Shown: positions 54,814 through 63,165 of the stretch, piece after piece
Position numbering within the stretch: the first letter of the stretch is position 1
Layout: every line of letters begins with the position of its first letter
Assembly: GCF_032108445.1 (NCBI RefSeq)
Contig: NZ_CP134876.1
Location: 3,534,001-3,598,000, forward strand
DNA length: 64,000 nt
Reading direction: 5' to 3'
Origin: Micromonospora halotolerans
GTDB taxonomy: Bacteria > Actinomycetota > Actinomycetes > Mycobacteriales > Micromonosporaceae
Translations under genes and position numbers: made by a program
The notes under the pieces: generated by a model
What the model saw: the letters and a program-made list of their open reading frames with translations, nothing else
Database searches by the model: none
What the model was told of the DNA's origin: nothing

Positions 54814-56058
54814 GTGTCACCCACCGTCTCGGTCCTCGTCCGCAACCGCGACTTCCGCAACCTCTTCCTCGCCGAGCTGGTGGTCTTCGGCGCCGACTGG
54901 TTCGTCATGGTGCCGCTGCTGGTGCTCCTCCCGGAGCTGACCGGCAGCGGGGTGTGGGGGGCACTGGTGCTCGCCGTGGACACCGGCATGACCGCCCTGC
55001 TGCTCCCGTACACCGGCACCATCGCCGACCGGTTCGACCGCCGGAAGATCATGATGGCGGCCAACCTCGCCGCGCTGGCCGGCATCCTGCTGCTGCTCGG
55101 CGTCCGGAGCGCTGGCACCGCCTGGCTGGCCCTGGTGTCGATCGCCGCCGTGGCGGTGGCGAAGGCGTTCTACTCGCCGGCCGCCCAGGCCGCCCTGCCC
55201 AACGTGCTCGACCCGGACGACCTGGCAGCCGGCAACGCGATCGCCGGCTCGGCCTGGGGCACCATGACCGTGGTCGGCGCCTCGCTCGGCGGCATGCTCA
55301 GCGCCGCCGCCGGCCCGTACGCCAGCTTCTGGGTGGCGGCCGTCGGCCTGGCCGGGGCGGCGGCCCTGGCCGCGCGGATCCGCCGGCCGTTGCAGGCGCC
55401 CCGCGACCCGGCGGTGGCCGTCCCGCGCACCTGGGCGGCGATCCGCGAGGCGCTGGGCTACATCGCGCACCGGCCGCGGGTGCTCGCCCTGGTGACCGTG
55501 AAGTCGGCGGTGGGCCTGGGCAACGGCGTGCTGACCGTCTTCCCGCTGCTCGCCGGGCTGTACGGGGTCGGCGCGATCGGCACCGGCCTGCTCTTCGCCT
55601 TCCGCGGCGCCGGGGCGCTGGTCGGCCCGATCCTCATGCGGCGGGTGCTCAGCAACCGCGCCTGGCTGCTCACCGGCCTGGCCCTGTCGATGTCCCTCTA
55701 CGGCCTGGCCTACGTCGGGGTGGCGGTGGTGAACTGGTTCCCGCTGGCGCTGATGCTGGTCTTCCTGGCCCACCTGGGCGGTGGCAGCAACTGGGTGCTC
55801 TCCAACTACGCGCTGCAGGGCGAGGTGCCGGACCGGTTGCGTGGCCGGGTCTTCGCCACCGACATGATGCTGGCGACGCTCGCCATCTCGGTCAGCCAGC
55901 TGGTCGTGGCGCTCGCGGTCGACACGATCGACGAGCGCATCGTCCTGGCCGGCTGCGGCCTGGTCACGGTGGTCTACGCGGTGGGCTGGCGGCTCGCCAC
56001 CCGGCGGCTGTCGCTCACCGACCCGGTCGAGGAGTCGGAGGCCTGCCGGACCCCCTGA
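54814..56058 (+). CDS. MFS transporter (12-helix)
   Basis: A 414-residue major facilitator, closest in look to the TetA/Bcr-like or enterobactin-exporter-like groups: motif A variant GTIADRFDRRKIMMAA and twelve hydrophobic segments. GTG start six bases after TAGGGT (54802-54807), which overlaps the deacetylase stop. Substrate unknown. Confidence 0.88.
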   Translation: MSPTVSVLVRNRDFRNLFLAELVVFGADWFVMVPLLVLLPELTGSGVWGALVLAVDTGMTALLLPYTGTIADRFDRRKIMMAANLAALAGILLLLGVRSAGTAWLALVSIAAVAVAKAFYSPAAQAALPNVLDPDDLAAGNAIAGSAWGTMTVVGASLGGMLSAAAGPYASFWVAAVGLAGAAALAARIRRPLQAPRDPAVAVPRTWAAIREALGYIAHRPRVLALVTVKSAVGLGNGVLTVFPLLAGLYGVGAIGTGLLFAFRGAGALVGPILMRRVLSNRAWLLTGLALSMSLYGLAYVGVAVVNWFPLALMLVFLAHLGGGSNWVLSNYALQGEVPDRLRGRVFATDMMLATLAISVSQLVVALAVDTIDERIVLAGCGLVTVVYAVGWRLATRRLSLTDPVEESEACRTP

Positions 56059-56127
56059 GCGGGGGATGCCCTTCCCACGGTCCGGGCGATCCGGCGGGCT
56101 GTCGGCGCCGGGACCTAGCATGAGCCC

Positions 56128-57072
56128 GTGCCGACGACTTTCACCTCCGGTCCGGTCCGGGTCCGGGTGCCCGCGACCAGCGCGAACCTCGGCCCGGGCT
56201 TCGATGCGCTCGGGCTGGCCCTCGGCTTGCACGACGACGTGGCGGCCGAGGTGACCGCCGGCGGCGTACGGGTCGCGGTGACCGGGGAGGGCGCCGGCGA
56301 GCTGCCCGGCGACGACCGGCACCTGGTGGTGACCGCCATGCGGGCGGCCTTCGACGTGCTCGGCGCGCAGCCGGCCGGGCTGGCGCTGGAGTGCGTGAAC
56401 CGGATCCCGCAGGCGCGTGGCCTCGGGTCCTCCTCGGCGGCCATCGTGGCCGGGGTCCTGCTGGCCCGGGCGCTGGTCGCCGACGGCGCCGCGCGGCTGG
56501 ACGACGACGCCGCGCTCCGGCTCGCCTCCGAGCTGGAGGGGCACCCCGACAACGTGGCGCCCTGCCTGCTCGGCGGCTTCACGGTCGCCTGGACGGAGCC
56601 GGCCGGCGCGCGGGCGGTCACCCTGCCCGTGGCCGAGGCGGTCCGGCCCACCGTCTTCGTCCCGGGCGAGCGCGGGCTGACCTCGGTCGCCCGGGCGGCG
56701 CTGCCGGCCATGGTGCCGCACGGCGACGCGGCGCTGAACGCGGGCCGGGCCGCGCTGCTGGTGCACGCGCTGACCGCCGACCCGGCGCTGCTGCTTCCGG
56801 GCACCGTCGACCGGCTGCACCAGGACTACCGGGCCGAGGGGATGCCGGGCACCGCCGCCCTCGTGGCCGCGCTCCGTGCGGCCGGTGTGGCGGCTGTGGT
56901 CAGTGGTGCGGGGCCGACCGTGCTGGCGTTGTCCCAGGTCCCCGCGGGATTCCAGGCGGGAACAGATTGGCGTCGGTGGGAGTTGCCGATAGACGTCAGC
57001 GGTGCCCGGGTCACCCGGGGTAGACTGGGACACGCCGAGCGGGACCCTGTTGCCGCAGGTCGGAAGAGTTGA
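56128..57072 (+). CDS. thrB: homoserine kinase
   Basis: A 314-residue GHMP kinase that phosphorylates homoserine, feeding threonine synthase. Seen are VRVPATSANLGPGFDALGLAL and the ATP-binding PQARGLGSSSAAIVAGV, plus the AAVVSGAGPTVLAL C-terminal motif. GTG start six bases after TAGCAT (56116-56121) indicates its own leaderless promoter. It is separated from hom-thrC by 5.7 kb of unrelated transport and wall genes. Confidence 0.96.
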   Translation: MPTTFTSGPVRVRVPATSANLGPGFDALGLALGLHDDVAAEVTAGGVRVAVTGEGAGELPGDDRHLVVTAMRAAFDVLGAQPAGLALECVNRIPQARGLGSSSAAIVAGVLLARALVADGAARLDDDAALRLASELEGHPDNVAPCLLGGFTVAWTEPAGARAVTLPVAEAVRPTVFVPGERGLTSVARAALPAMVPHGDAALNAGRAALLVHALTADPALLLPGTVDRLHQDYRAEGMPGTAALVAALRAAGVAAVVSGAGPTVLALSQVPAGFQAGTDWRRWELPIDVSGARVTRGRLGHAERDPVAAGRKS

Positions 57073-57366
57073 TTACGCTCTACACCTAGCACAGCCGCGA
57101 AGCATGCGATCTCCTGCGGGTCGGCGCACCCCCGAAGCTCTCGGCGGTCAGCCCGTCACCCCTGCCAAAGGCCCACGCCGCGCCGCAGTTTCCACAGGTC
57201 GCCGCAGACGGCGAGACCTGCTCACCGATGTTGGTGAGTCGGGATACCGACCGGCTGCTGTGTCACAGACTCCCGCGACGCGTCCATGCGAGGCGGGTGC
57301 ACCGAGGCCGCCCGGCCACCTGTTCTCGACTCCGGGCAGCCCCGGCCTATCGAGGGAAGGAATCCA
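57073..57366 (+). promoter_or_regulatory. rho leader region
   Basis: A 294-bp non-coding leader between thrB and rho. Two adjacent hairpins can be drawn at 57195-57220 (CAGGT/CGCCG arms, two-base bulge, CAGA loop) and 57221-57238 (CTCACC / GGTGAG). A TAGACT -10-like box lies inside thrB at 57021-57026. The region is C-rich and G-poor in patches, as expected for Rho loading, so autoregulation by early termination is plausible. Confidence 0.5.
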
Positions 57367-59478
57367 TTGAGCGACACCACCGACGTGACGTCGGATGTTT
57401 CCAACGTCGCTGGCGATGCCACCACTGCCGCCCCCACACGCCGTCGGCGCAGCGGCACCGGCCTGTCGGCGATGCTGCTGCCTGAGCTCCAGAGCCTGGC
57501 CGCGTCGCTCGGTATCTCCGGTACGGCTCGCATGCGCAAGGGCGAGCTGATCAGCGCGATCACCGAGCGGCAGGGCGGCGCCGCCGCCGGAACCCCTCGA
57601 CCGCGGGCCGAGGTCGCGGCCGCGGCCGCTCCCGCCCGTGAGGAGGTGCACGCCGAGGTCCGCGAGGAGCGGGCCGAGACCGAGCGTCGCGCCGCCGAGC
57701 CGGCGCCGGCCGCCGAGGCGACCGAGGGTCGCACCCGCAGCCGCCGGAGCCGTGCGGCCGCCGCGACCACCGAGGCCCGACCGGCCGAGACGCGGACCGA
57801 GGAGGCTCCCGCCGAGACCGGCGAGCGTGCCGATCGGGCCGAGCGGCCGGAGCGTGCCGAGCGTGGCGAGGGCCGGGGCCGCGAGCGGGCCGAGCGTGGC
57901 GCCGAGCGGGCCGAGCGGGCCGAGCGTGGCGCCGAGCGGGCCGAGCGGGCCGAGCGTGGCGCCGAGCGGGCCGAGCGCGGCGGCGAGCGGGCCGAGCGCG
58001 GCGGCGAGCGGGCCGACCGTGGCGGTGACCGGGCCGAGCGCGGCGAGCGCACCGACCGGGGCGAGCGTGCCGACCGGGGCGAGCGCAACGAGCGGGGCGA
58101 GCGTGCCGATCGGGGCGAGCGCAACGAGCGGGGCGACCGCAACGAGCGGGGCGAGCGCGGTGACCGGGGCGACCGCAACGACCGCGGCCAGCGCGCCGAG
58201 CGCAACGACGACGGTGACGACGACGGCGAGGGCGGCGGCCGGCGCGGCCGGCGCAGCCGGTTCCGGGACCGCCGGCGCGGCCGCGGCGACCGCCCCGAGG
58301 GCGGCGACGGTGGCGGCCGCGAGCCGCAGGTCGGCGAGGACGACGTGCTCGTCCCGGTCGCCGGCATCATCGACGTGCTCGACAACTACGCCTTCGTCCG
58401 GACCACCGGCTACCTGGCCGGCCCGAACGACGTGTACGTCTCGATGTCCCAGATCAAGAAGTACGGCCTGCGCCGCGGTGACGCGATCACCGGTGCGGTC
58501 CGGGCCGCCCGTGACGGTGGCAGCGAGCAGCGGCGCGACAAGTACAACCCGCTGGTCCGGCTCGACACCATCAACGGGATGGAGCCGGACGAGGCGAAGC
58601 GCCGGCCGGAGTTCTACAAGCTCACTCCGCTGTACCCGCAGGAGCGGCTGCGGCTGGAGACCGAGCCGCACATCCTCACCACCCGGGTGATCGACCTGGT
58701 GATGCCGATCGGCAAGGGCCAGCGGGCGCTGATCGTCTCGCCGCCGAAGGCGGGTAAGACGATGGTGCTGCAGGCGATCGCGAACGCGATCACCCGCAAC
58801 AACCCGGAGTGCCACCTCATGGTGGTGCTGGTCGACGAGCGGCCGGAAGAGGTCACCGACATGCAGCGGTCGGTGAAGGGCGAGGTCATCGCGGCCACGT
58901 TCGACCGTCCGCCGCAGGACCACACCACGGTGGCGGAGCTGGCGATCGAGCGGGCGAAGCGCCTGGTCGAGCTGGGCCACGACGTGGTCGTGCTGCTCGA
59001 CTCGGTGACCCGGCTCGGCCGGTCGTACAACCTGGCGGCGCCGGCCAGCGGCCGGATCATGTCGGGTGGTATCGACTCCACCGCGCTCTACCCGCCGAAG
59101 CGCTTCCTGGGCGCGGCGCGGAACATCGAGAACGGTGGCTCGCTGACCATCCTCGCCACGGCGCTGGTGGAAACCGGCTCGATGGCCGACACGGTCATCT
59201 TCGAGGAGTTCAAGGGCACCGGCAACGCCGAGCTGAAGCTGGACCGGAAGATCGCCGACAAGCGGGTCTTCCCGGCGATCGACATCAACCCCTCCGGCAC
59301 CCGCAAGGAGGAGGTCCTGCTCGCGCCGGAGGAGCTGGCGATCATCCACAAGCTCCGCAAGGTGCTGCACTCGCTGGACTCGCAGGCGGCGCTCGACCTC
59401 CTGCTGGACCGGCTCAAGCAGTCCCGCACGAACATCGAGTTCCTGATGCAGATCGCGAAGTCCACCCCGGGCGAGTGA
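57367..59478 (+). CDS. rho: transcription termination factor Rho with long Arg/Gly/Glu-rich insertion
   Basis: A 703-residue hexameric RNA helicase. N-terminal Rho helix domain (about 22-75), then a disordered insertion of some 240 residues rich in Arg, Glu, Gly and Asp (about 80-320), then the RNA-binding cold-shock fold (about 327-380, IIDVLDNYAFVRT) and the RecA-type ATPase with Walker A SPPKAGKTMV (about 458-467). E. coli Rho is 419 residues; large insertions are known in actinobacteria and bind RNA. Start is the TTG at 57367, preceded by GGGAAGGAA, chosen because the N-terminal domain follows at once; the frame open to 57286 lacks a ribosome site. Confidence 0.95.
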   Translation: MSDTTDVTSDVSNVAGDATTAAPTRRRRSGTGLSAMLLPELQSLAASLGISGTARMRKGELISAITERQGGAAAGTPRPRAEVAAAAAPAREEVHAEVREERAETERRAAEPAPAAEATEGRTRSRRSRAAAATTEARPAETRTEEAPAETGERADRAERPERAERGEGRGRERAERGAERAERAERGAERAERAERGAERAERGGERAERGGERADRGGDRAERGERTDRGERADRGERNERGERADRGERNERGDRNERGERGDRGDRNDRGQRAERNDDGDDDGEGGGRRGRRSRFRDRRRGRGDRPEGGDGGGREPQVGEDDVLVPVAGIIDVLDNYAFVRTTGYLAGPNDVYVSMSQIKKYGLRRGDAITGAVRAARDGGSEQRRDKYNPLVRLDTINGMEPDEAKRRPEFYKLTPLYPQERLRLETEPHILTTRVIDLVMPIGKGQRALIVSPPKAGKTMVLQAIANAITRNNPECHLMVVLVDERPEEVTDMQRSVKGEVIAATFDRPPQDHTTVAELAIERAKRLVELGHDVVVLLDSVTRLGRSYNLAAPASGRIMSGGIDSTALYPPKRFLGAARNIENGGSLTILATALVETGSMADTVIFEEFKGTGNAELKLDRKIADKRVFPAIDINPSGTRKEEVLLAPEELAIIHKLRKVLHSLDSQAALDLLLDRLKQSRTNIEFLMQIAKSTPGE
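57841..58206 (+). repeat. tandem repeats encoding the Rho insertion
   Basis: Two perfectly identical 30-bp units at 57901-57930 and 57931-57960 (encoding AERAERAERG) are followed by degenerate units such as GERAERG, DRGERNERG and DRGDRN up to 58206 (residues about 159-280). The array is in frame and may vary in length between strains. Confidence 0.85.
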
Positions 59479-59494
59479 CCTGACGGAACTCCGG

Positions 59495-59526
59495 AGAGGG
59501 GCACGACCTGCGGGCCGTGCCCCTCT
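59495..59526 (+). terminator. terminator after rho
   Basis: AGAGGGGCACG and its complement form an 11-bp stem with a 10-nt loop, 16 bp past the rho stop and followed by TCAC. Confidence 0.8.
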
Positions 59527-59617
59527 TCACGTCCACGGTCGAGGAGTGCTGAAGTTTTTCTTCGGTTAAGCCGGAGGGTATTGAAACTTCTGTTCAGTCT
59601 CGGGTTGACTGTGGTCC

Positions 59618-62600
59618 ATGCGAATCCGCAGTCGATCCGCCCGTCTCGCCGGCGTCCTGCTGCTGACGCCGCTGCTCACCCTCACCGCTCCGGTCCCGCC
59701 CGGTGTGGCGGCCGCGGCCCAGCCGCGTACCCCGGCCGAGGACGCGCCGGCCGCCTCCTCCCGTCCCGACTCCGCGGTCGCCCTCGCCGGCCAGGCCGGT
59801 GTGGAGCCGGCCGACGGCCTGGAAACCGCGAAGTCCACCCGTCCGGTCGCCCCCGGACTCGACCTGACCTCCTTCGACCGCTACGACGCCGACGGCTGGC
59901 TGCGGGCCGACGCCCTCACCGCCGACCTCTCCGGCGGCCTCGCCGTCGACTACGTGAATTCCGGCGCCGTCACCCGCGACGAGCCGCTGCGCGCGGCGGT
60001 GGACCGCTCCCGGGCGGTGGCCGCGGTCAACGGCGACTTCTTCGACATCAACGCCTCCGGCGCCGCCCAGGGCATCGGCATCCGCTCCGGCGAGCTGGTC
60101 CAGTCGCCGGTGGCCGGCCACACCAATGCCGCCGCGGTCAGCGCCGAGGGGATCGGCCGGGTCATCCAGGTCGGCTTCGAGGGCACCGCCACCCTGCCCG
60201 CCGGGCCGGTGCCGCTGACCCAGTTCAACAACATGGTGCAGCGCGACGGCCTGGGCGTCTTCACCCCGCTGTGGGGCTCGTACACCCGCAAGCGGGCCGT
60301 CGAGGGCGCCGCGCGGGTGGTCGAGGTGACGGTGACCGGCGGCCGGGTCGCCACCGTGGCCACCACGGCGGGGGAGGGCCCGATCCCGGCCGGGACCACT
60401 GTGGTCCTCGGCCGCGAGGCCGGGGCCGACGCGCTCGCCGCGCTGCGCCCCGGCGACCCGGTCGACCTGACCTGGCGGCCGAAGGCGTCCGACGGGAGCA
60501 GCCCGCGCGCCGCGGTCGGCGGCGGCAGCGTGCTGGTCCGCGACGGCGTGGTGCAGACCATCGCCGACGCAAGCCTGGCCCCGCGCACCTCGGTCGGCTT
60601 CTCCGCCGACGGCCGCCGGATGATCATGCTGACGGTGGACGGCCGGCAGGTGGACAGCCGGGGCGTCACCCAGACCGAGATGGGCCGGATGATGGTCGAG
60701 CTGGGCGCGTGGAGCGCGCTCAACCTCGACGGCGGCGGCTCCTCCACGCTGCTGGCCCGGGAGCCGGGCGCGGCGGCGGTCCAGGTGGAGAACAGCCCCT
60801 CCGACGGCAGCGAGCGGCCGGTGCCGAACGGCCTGGCCATCTACGCCCCGCAGGGCAGCGGCCGGCTCACCGGCTACTGGCTGGAGACCGCGAGCGACCC
60901 GACCGCCGCGCCGGGCGTCGCCCCGATCCGCGGCGGCCGCCCGGACCGGGTCTTCCCCGGCCTGACCCGCCGGCTCACCGCGGCGGGCTACGACGAGACG
61001 TACGGGCCGGCCGCCGGCGCGCCGCACTGGCGGGCCAACCCGGCCGCCCAGGGCACCGTCGACGACGGTGTGTTCCGGGCCGGTGAGGCCGGGCGCAGCA
61101 CCGTCACGGCCTGGCGCGGATCGGCGCGCGGCACCCTCGACCTGACCGTCCTCGGCCCGCTGCAGCGCGTCGACTCCACGGTGGACCGGCTCGGCCTCAA
61201 CCAGCAGGGCGACAGCGGCCTGTTCGGCGTGGTCGGCTACGACGCGGAGGGCAACACCGCGCCGATCGAGCCGGCCGACCTGAAGCTCGAGTACGACCAC
61301 GACCTGCTCAGCGTCACCCCCACGGCCGACGGCAACCTGGCGGTCACCGCGCTCGGCGGCACCGGCTCGGCGCTGGTCACCGTCCGGGTCGGCGCGAAGA
61401 CCACCGTGCTCCCGGTCACCGTCGGGCTCACCGACGTGCCGGTGGCCGGCTTCGACGACGCCGCCTCCTGGAAGTTCAGCCAGGCGCGGGCCAGCGGCGC
61501 GGTCGCGCCGGCCGAGGGGCACACCGGCACCGGCCTCAAGATGTCGTACGACTTCGGCCAGTCCACCGGCACCCGCGCCGCGTACGCGGACCCGCCGGCC
61601 TGGATCGACGTGCCCGGTCAGCCGCAGGCGTTCGGCATGTGGATCAAGGCCAACGGCACCGGCGAGTGGCCCAGCCTGCACCTGCACGACGCCCAGGACA
61701 CCCAGTTCGTGCTGCGCGGCCCCTACCTGACCTGGACCGGCTGGCGGTACGTCGAGTTCACCGTCCCGCCCGGCGTGCAGTACCCGGTGCGGGTGCGCCG
61801 GTTCTACGTGGCCGAGACCGACCCGGCCAAGCAGTACACGAGCGAGGTCGTCATCGACGACCTGGTGGCCCGGGTGCCCCCGACGGTGCAGGCGCCGGAG
61901 GAGCCGAACATCACCGACCGGGTGGTGCTGCGCGACGGCACGGTCGACGGGGCGCCCTGGCGCTTCGCCGTCATGTCCGACGCCCAGTTCGTGGCCGCGA
62001 ACCCGGACAGCGACCTGGTCGCCCAGGCCCGCCGTACGCTCCGCGAGATCCGCGCGGCGAAGCCCGACTTCCTGGTCATCGACGGGGACTTCGTGGACAC
62101 CGCCTATCCGGCGGACTTCGCACTGGCCAAGCGGATCCTCGACGAGGAACTGGGCGGCGAGCTGCCGTACTACTACGTCCCCGGCAACCACGAGATGATG
62201 GGCGCGCCCATCGACAACTTCCGGAGCGTGTTCGGGGACACCTCACGGGTCTTCGACCACCGGGGCACCCGCTTCGTCACCCTGAGCACGGCCACGGGAT
62301 CCCTGCGCGGCGGCGGGTTCGACCAGGTGGAGCTGCTGCGCAAGACGCTCGACGCGGCGGCCGCCGACCCGGCGGTCGGTTCGGTCACCGTGCTCTTCCA
62401 CCACCCGCCCCGCGATCCCAGCCCGGCCAAGGCCAGCCAGCTCGGCGACCGGAAGGAAGCGGCCCTGGTGGAGCAGTGGCTGGCCGACTTCCAGCACCGC
62501 ACCGGCAAGGGCGCGCTCCTGGTCAACGGGCACGTCGGCACCTTCCACGCCGACCGGGTGGACGGCGTGCCGTACGTGATCAACGGCAACTCGGGCAAGG

Positions 62601-63064
62601 ACCCGTCCACCCCGCCCCAGCTCGGCGGCTTCACCGGCTGGACCGAGTTCGGCGTCGACCCGGTGACCGGGCAGGAGGCGGAGCAGGCCCGCCGGGACCC
62701 GCTGGCCGAGGGGCCCGGCTGGATCGCGGCGGAGTTCCACGCCCACGTCGACCGCCTCGCCCTGGCCGCCCCGGCCGAGGTCGCGGTCGGCGCCCCGGCG
62801 ACCGTCACGGCCACGCTCACCCAGCCCGGTGGCCGTACCGTCCCGGTGGCCGCCCCGGTCAGCGCCGACTGGTCCGGCTCGCCCAACCTGCTGATTGGCG
62901 GCGCCGAAGGGGTGAAGCCCTGGCACGTGGCCCGGTTCGACCCGGAGACCGGCCGGCTGACCGCGCTGCGTCCCGGCGGGCGGGTGCTGCTCGTGGTCAC
63001 CGTCAACGGCGTCCGCGCCGAGGCGGCGGTGACCCTCACGGCGGCGGAGGCGCCCGCCGCCTGA
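59618..63064 (+). CDS. secreted phosphodiester glycosidase (NAGPA) - metallophosphatase fusion
   Basis: A 1148-residue exported protein. Signal peptide about 1-34. A phosphodiester glycosidase domain (NAGPA type, about 125-415) shows NGDFFDINASGAAQGIGI and LNLDGGGSSTLL. A beta-rich middle (about 420-770) contains a jelly-roll-like part (PVAGFDDAASWKFSQARASG). A calcineurin-like phosphoesterase follows (about 785-1010) with VMSDAQF, IDGDFVD, GNHEM, LFHHPP and NGHVGTFH, the full metal-binding set. A short Ig-like tail ends the chain. Likely substrates are sugar-phosphodiester polymers such as teichoic acids, with the second domain releasing phosphate. The ATG at 59618 has no clear ribosome site. 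Confidence 0.88.
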   Translation: MRIRSRSARLAGVLLLTPLLTLTAPVPPGVAAAAQPRTPAEDAPAASSRPDSAVALAGQAGVEPADGLETAKSTRPVAPGLDLTSFDRYDADGWLRADALTADLSGGLAVDYVNSGAVTRDEPLRAAVDRSRAVAAVNGDFFDINASGAAQGIGIRSGELVQSPVAGHTNAAAVSAEGIGRVIQVGFEGTATLPAGPVPLTQFNNMVQRDGLGVFTPLWGSYTRKRAVEGAARVVEVTVTGGRVATVATTAGEGPIPAGTTVVLGREAGADALAALRPGDPVDLTWRPKASDGSSPRAAVGGGSVLVRDGVVQTIADASLAPRTSVGFSADGRRMIMLTVDGRQVDSRGVTQTEMGRMMVELGAWSALNLDGGGSSTLLAREPGAAAVQVENSPSDGSERPVPNGLAIYAPQGSGRLTGYWLETASDPTAAPGVAPIRGGRPDRVFPGLTRRLTAAGYDETYGPAAGAPHWRANPAAQGTVDDGVFRAGEAGRSTVTAWRGSARGTLDLTVLGPLQRVDSTVDRLGLNQQGDSGLFGVVGYDAEGNTAPIEPADLKLEYDHDLLSVTPTADGNLAVTALGGTGSALVTVRVGAKTTVLPVTVGLTDVPVAGFDDAASWKFSQARASGAVAPAEGHTGTGLKMSYDFGQSTGTRAAYADPPAWIDVPGQPQAFGMWIKANGTGEWPSLHLHDAQDTQFVLRGPYLTWTGWRYVEFTVPPGVQYPVRVRRFYVAETDPAKQYTSEVVIDDLVARVPPTVQAPEEPNITDRVVLRDGTVDGAPWRFAVMSDAQFVAANPDSDLVAQARRTLREIRAAKPDFLVIDGDFVDTAYPADFALAKRILDEELGGELPYYYVPGNHEMMGAPIDNFRSVFGDTSRVFDHRGTRFVTLSTATGSLRGGGFDQVELLRKTLDAAAADPAVGSVTVLFHHPPRDPSPAKASQLGDRKEAALVEQWLADFQHRTGKGALLVNGHVGTFHADRVDGVPYVINGNSGKDPSTPPQLGGFTGWTEFGVDPVTGQEAEQARRDPLAEGPGWIAAEFHAHVDRLALAAPAEVAVGAPATVTATLTQPGGRTVPVAAPVSADWSGSPNLLIGGAEGVKPWHVARFDPETGRLTALRPGGRVLLVVTVNGVRAEAAVTLTAAEAPAA

Positions 63065-63069
63065 CCGCC

Positions 63070-63160
63070 CCGCCGGCGGGCTCCTCGACCTGGGGGAGGA
63101 GCCCCCGGCGGGTGCGGCGGTCGAGGAGGGGCCCCCGGGCTGACCCGGGGGCCCCTCCTC
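63070..63160. terminator. two tandem hairpin terminators between convergent genes
   Basis: Hairpin 1 pairs 63070-63086 with 63096-63111 (16 bp, one bulge). Hairpin 2 is perfect: 17 bp (GAGGAGGGGCCCCCGGG with its complement, 63123-63139 and 63144-63160) around CTGA. Confidence 0.88.
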
Positions 63161-63165
63161 GCGTC

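Noticed and set aside
57148..59370. 740-codon open frame antisense to rho
   Set aside because: It is the shadow of the repetitive, GC-biased rho gene; composition is low-complexity and no start signal or domain is visible.
59591..59612. Possible PHO box (GTTCAGT and GTTGACT) before the phosphodiester glycosidase gene
   Set aside because: The two half-sites are 12 bp apart, not the 11 bp period of Pho boxes, and match the consensus poorly.
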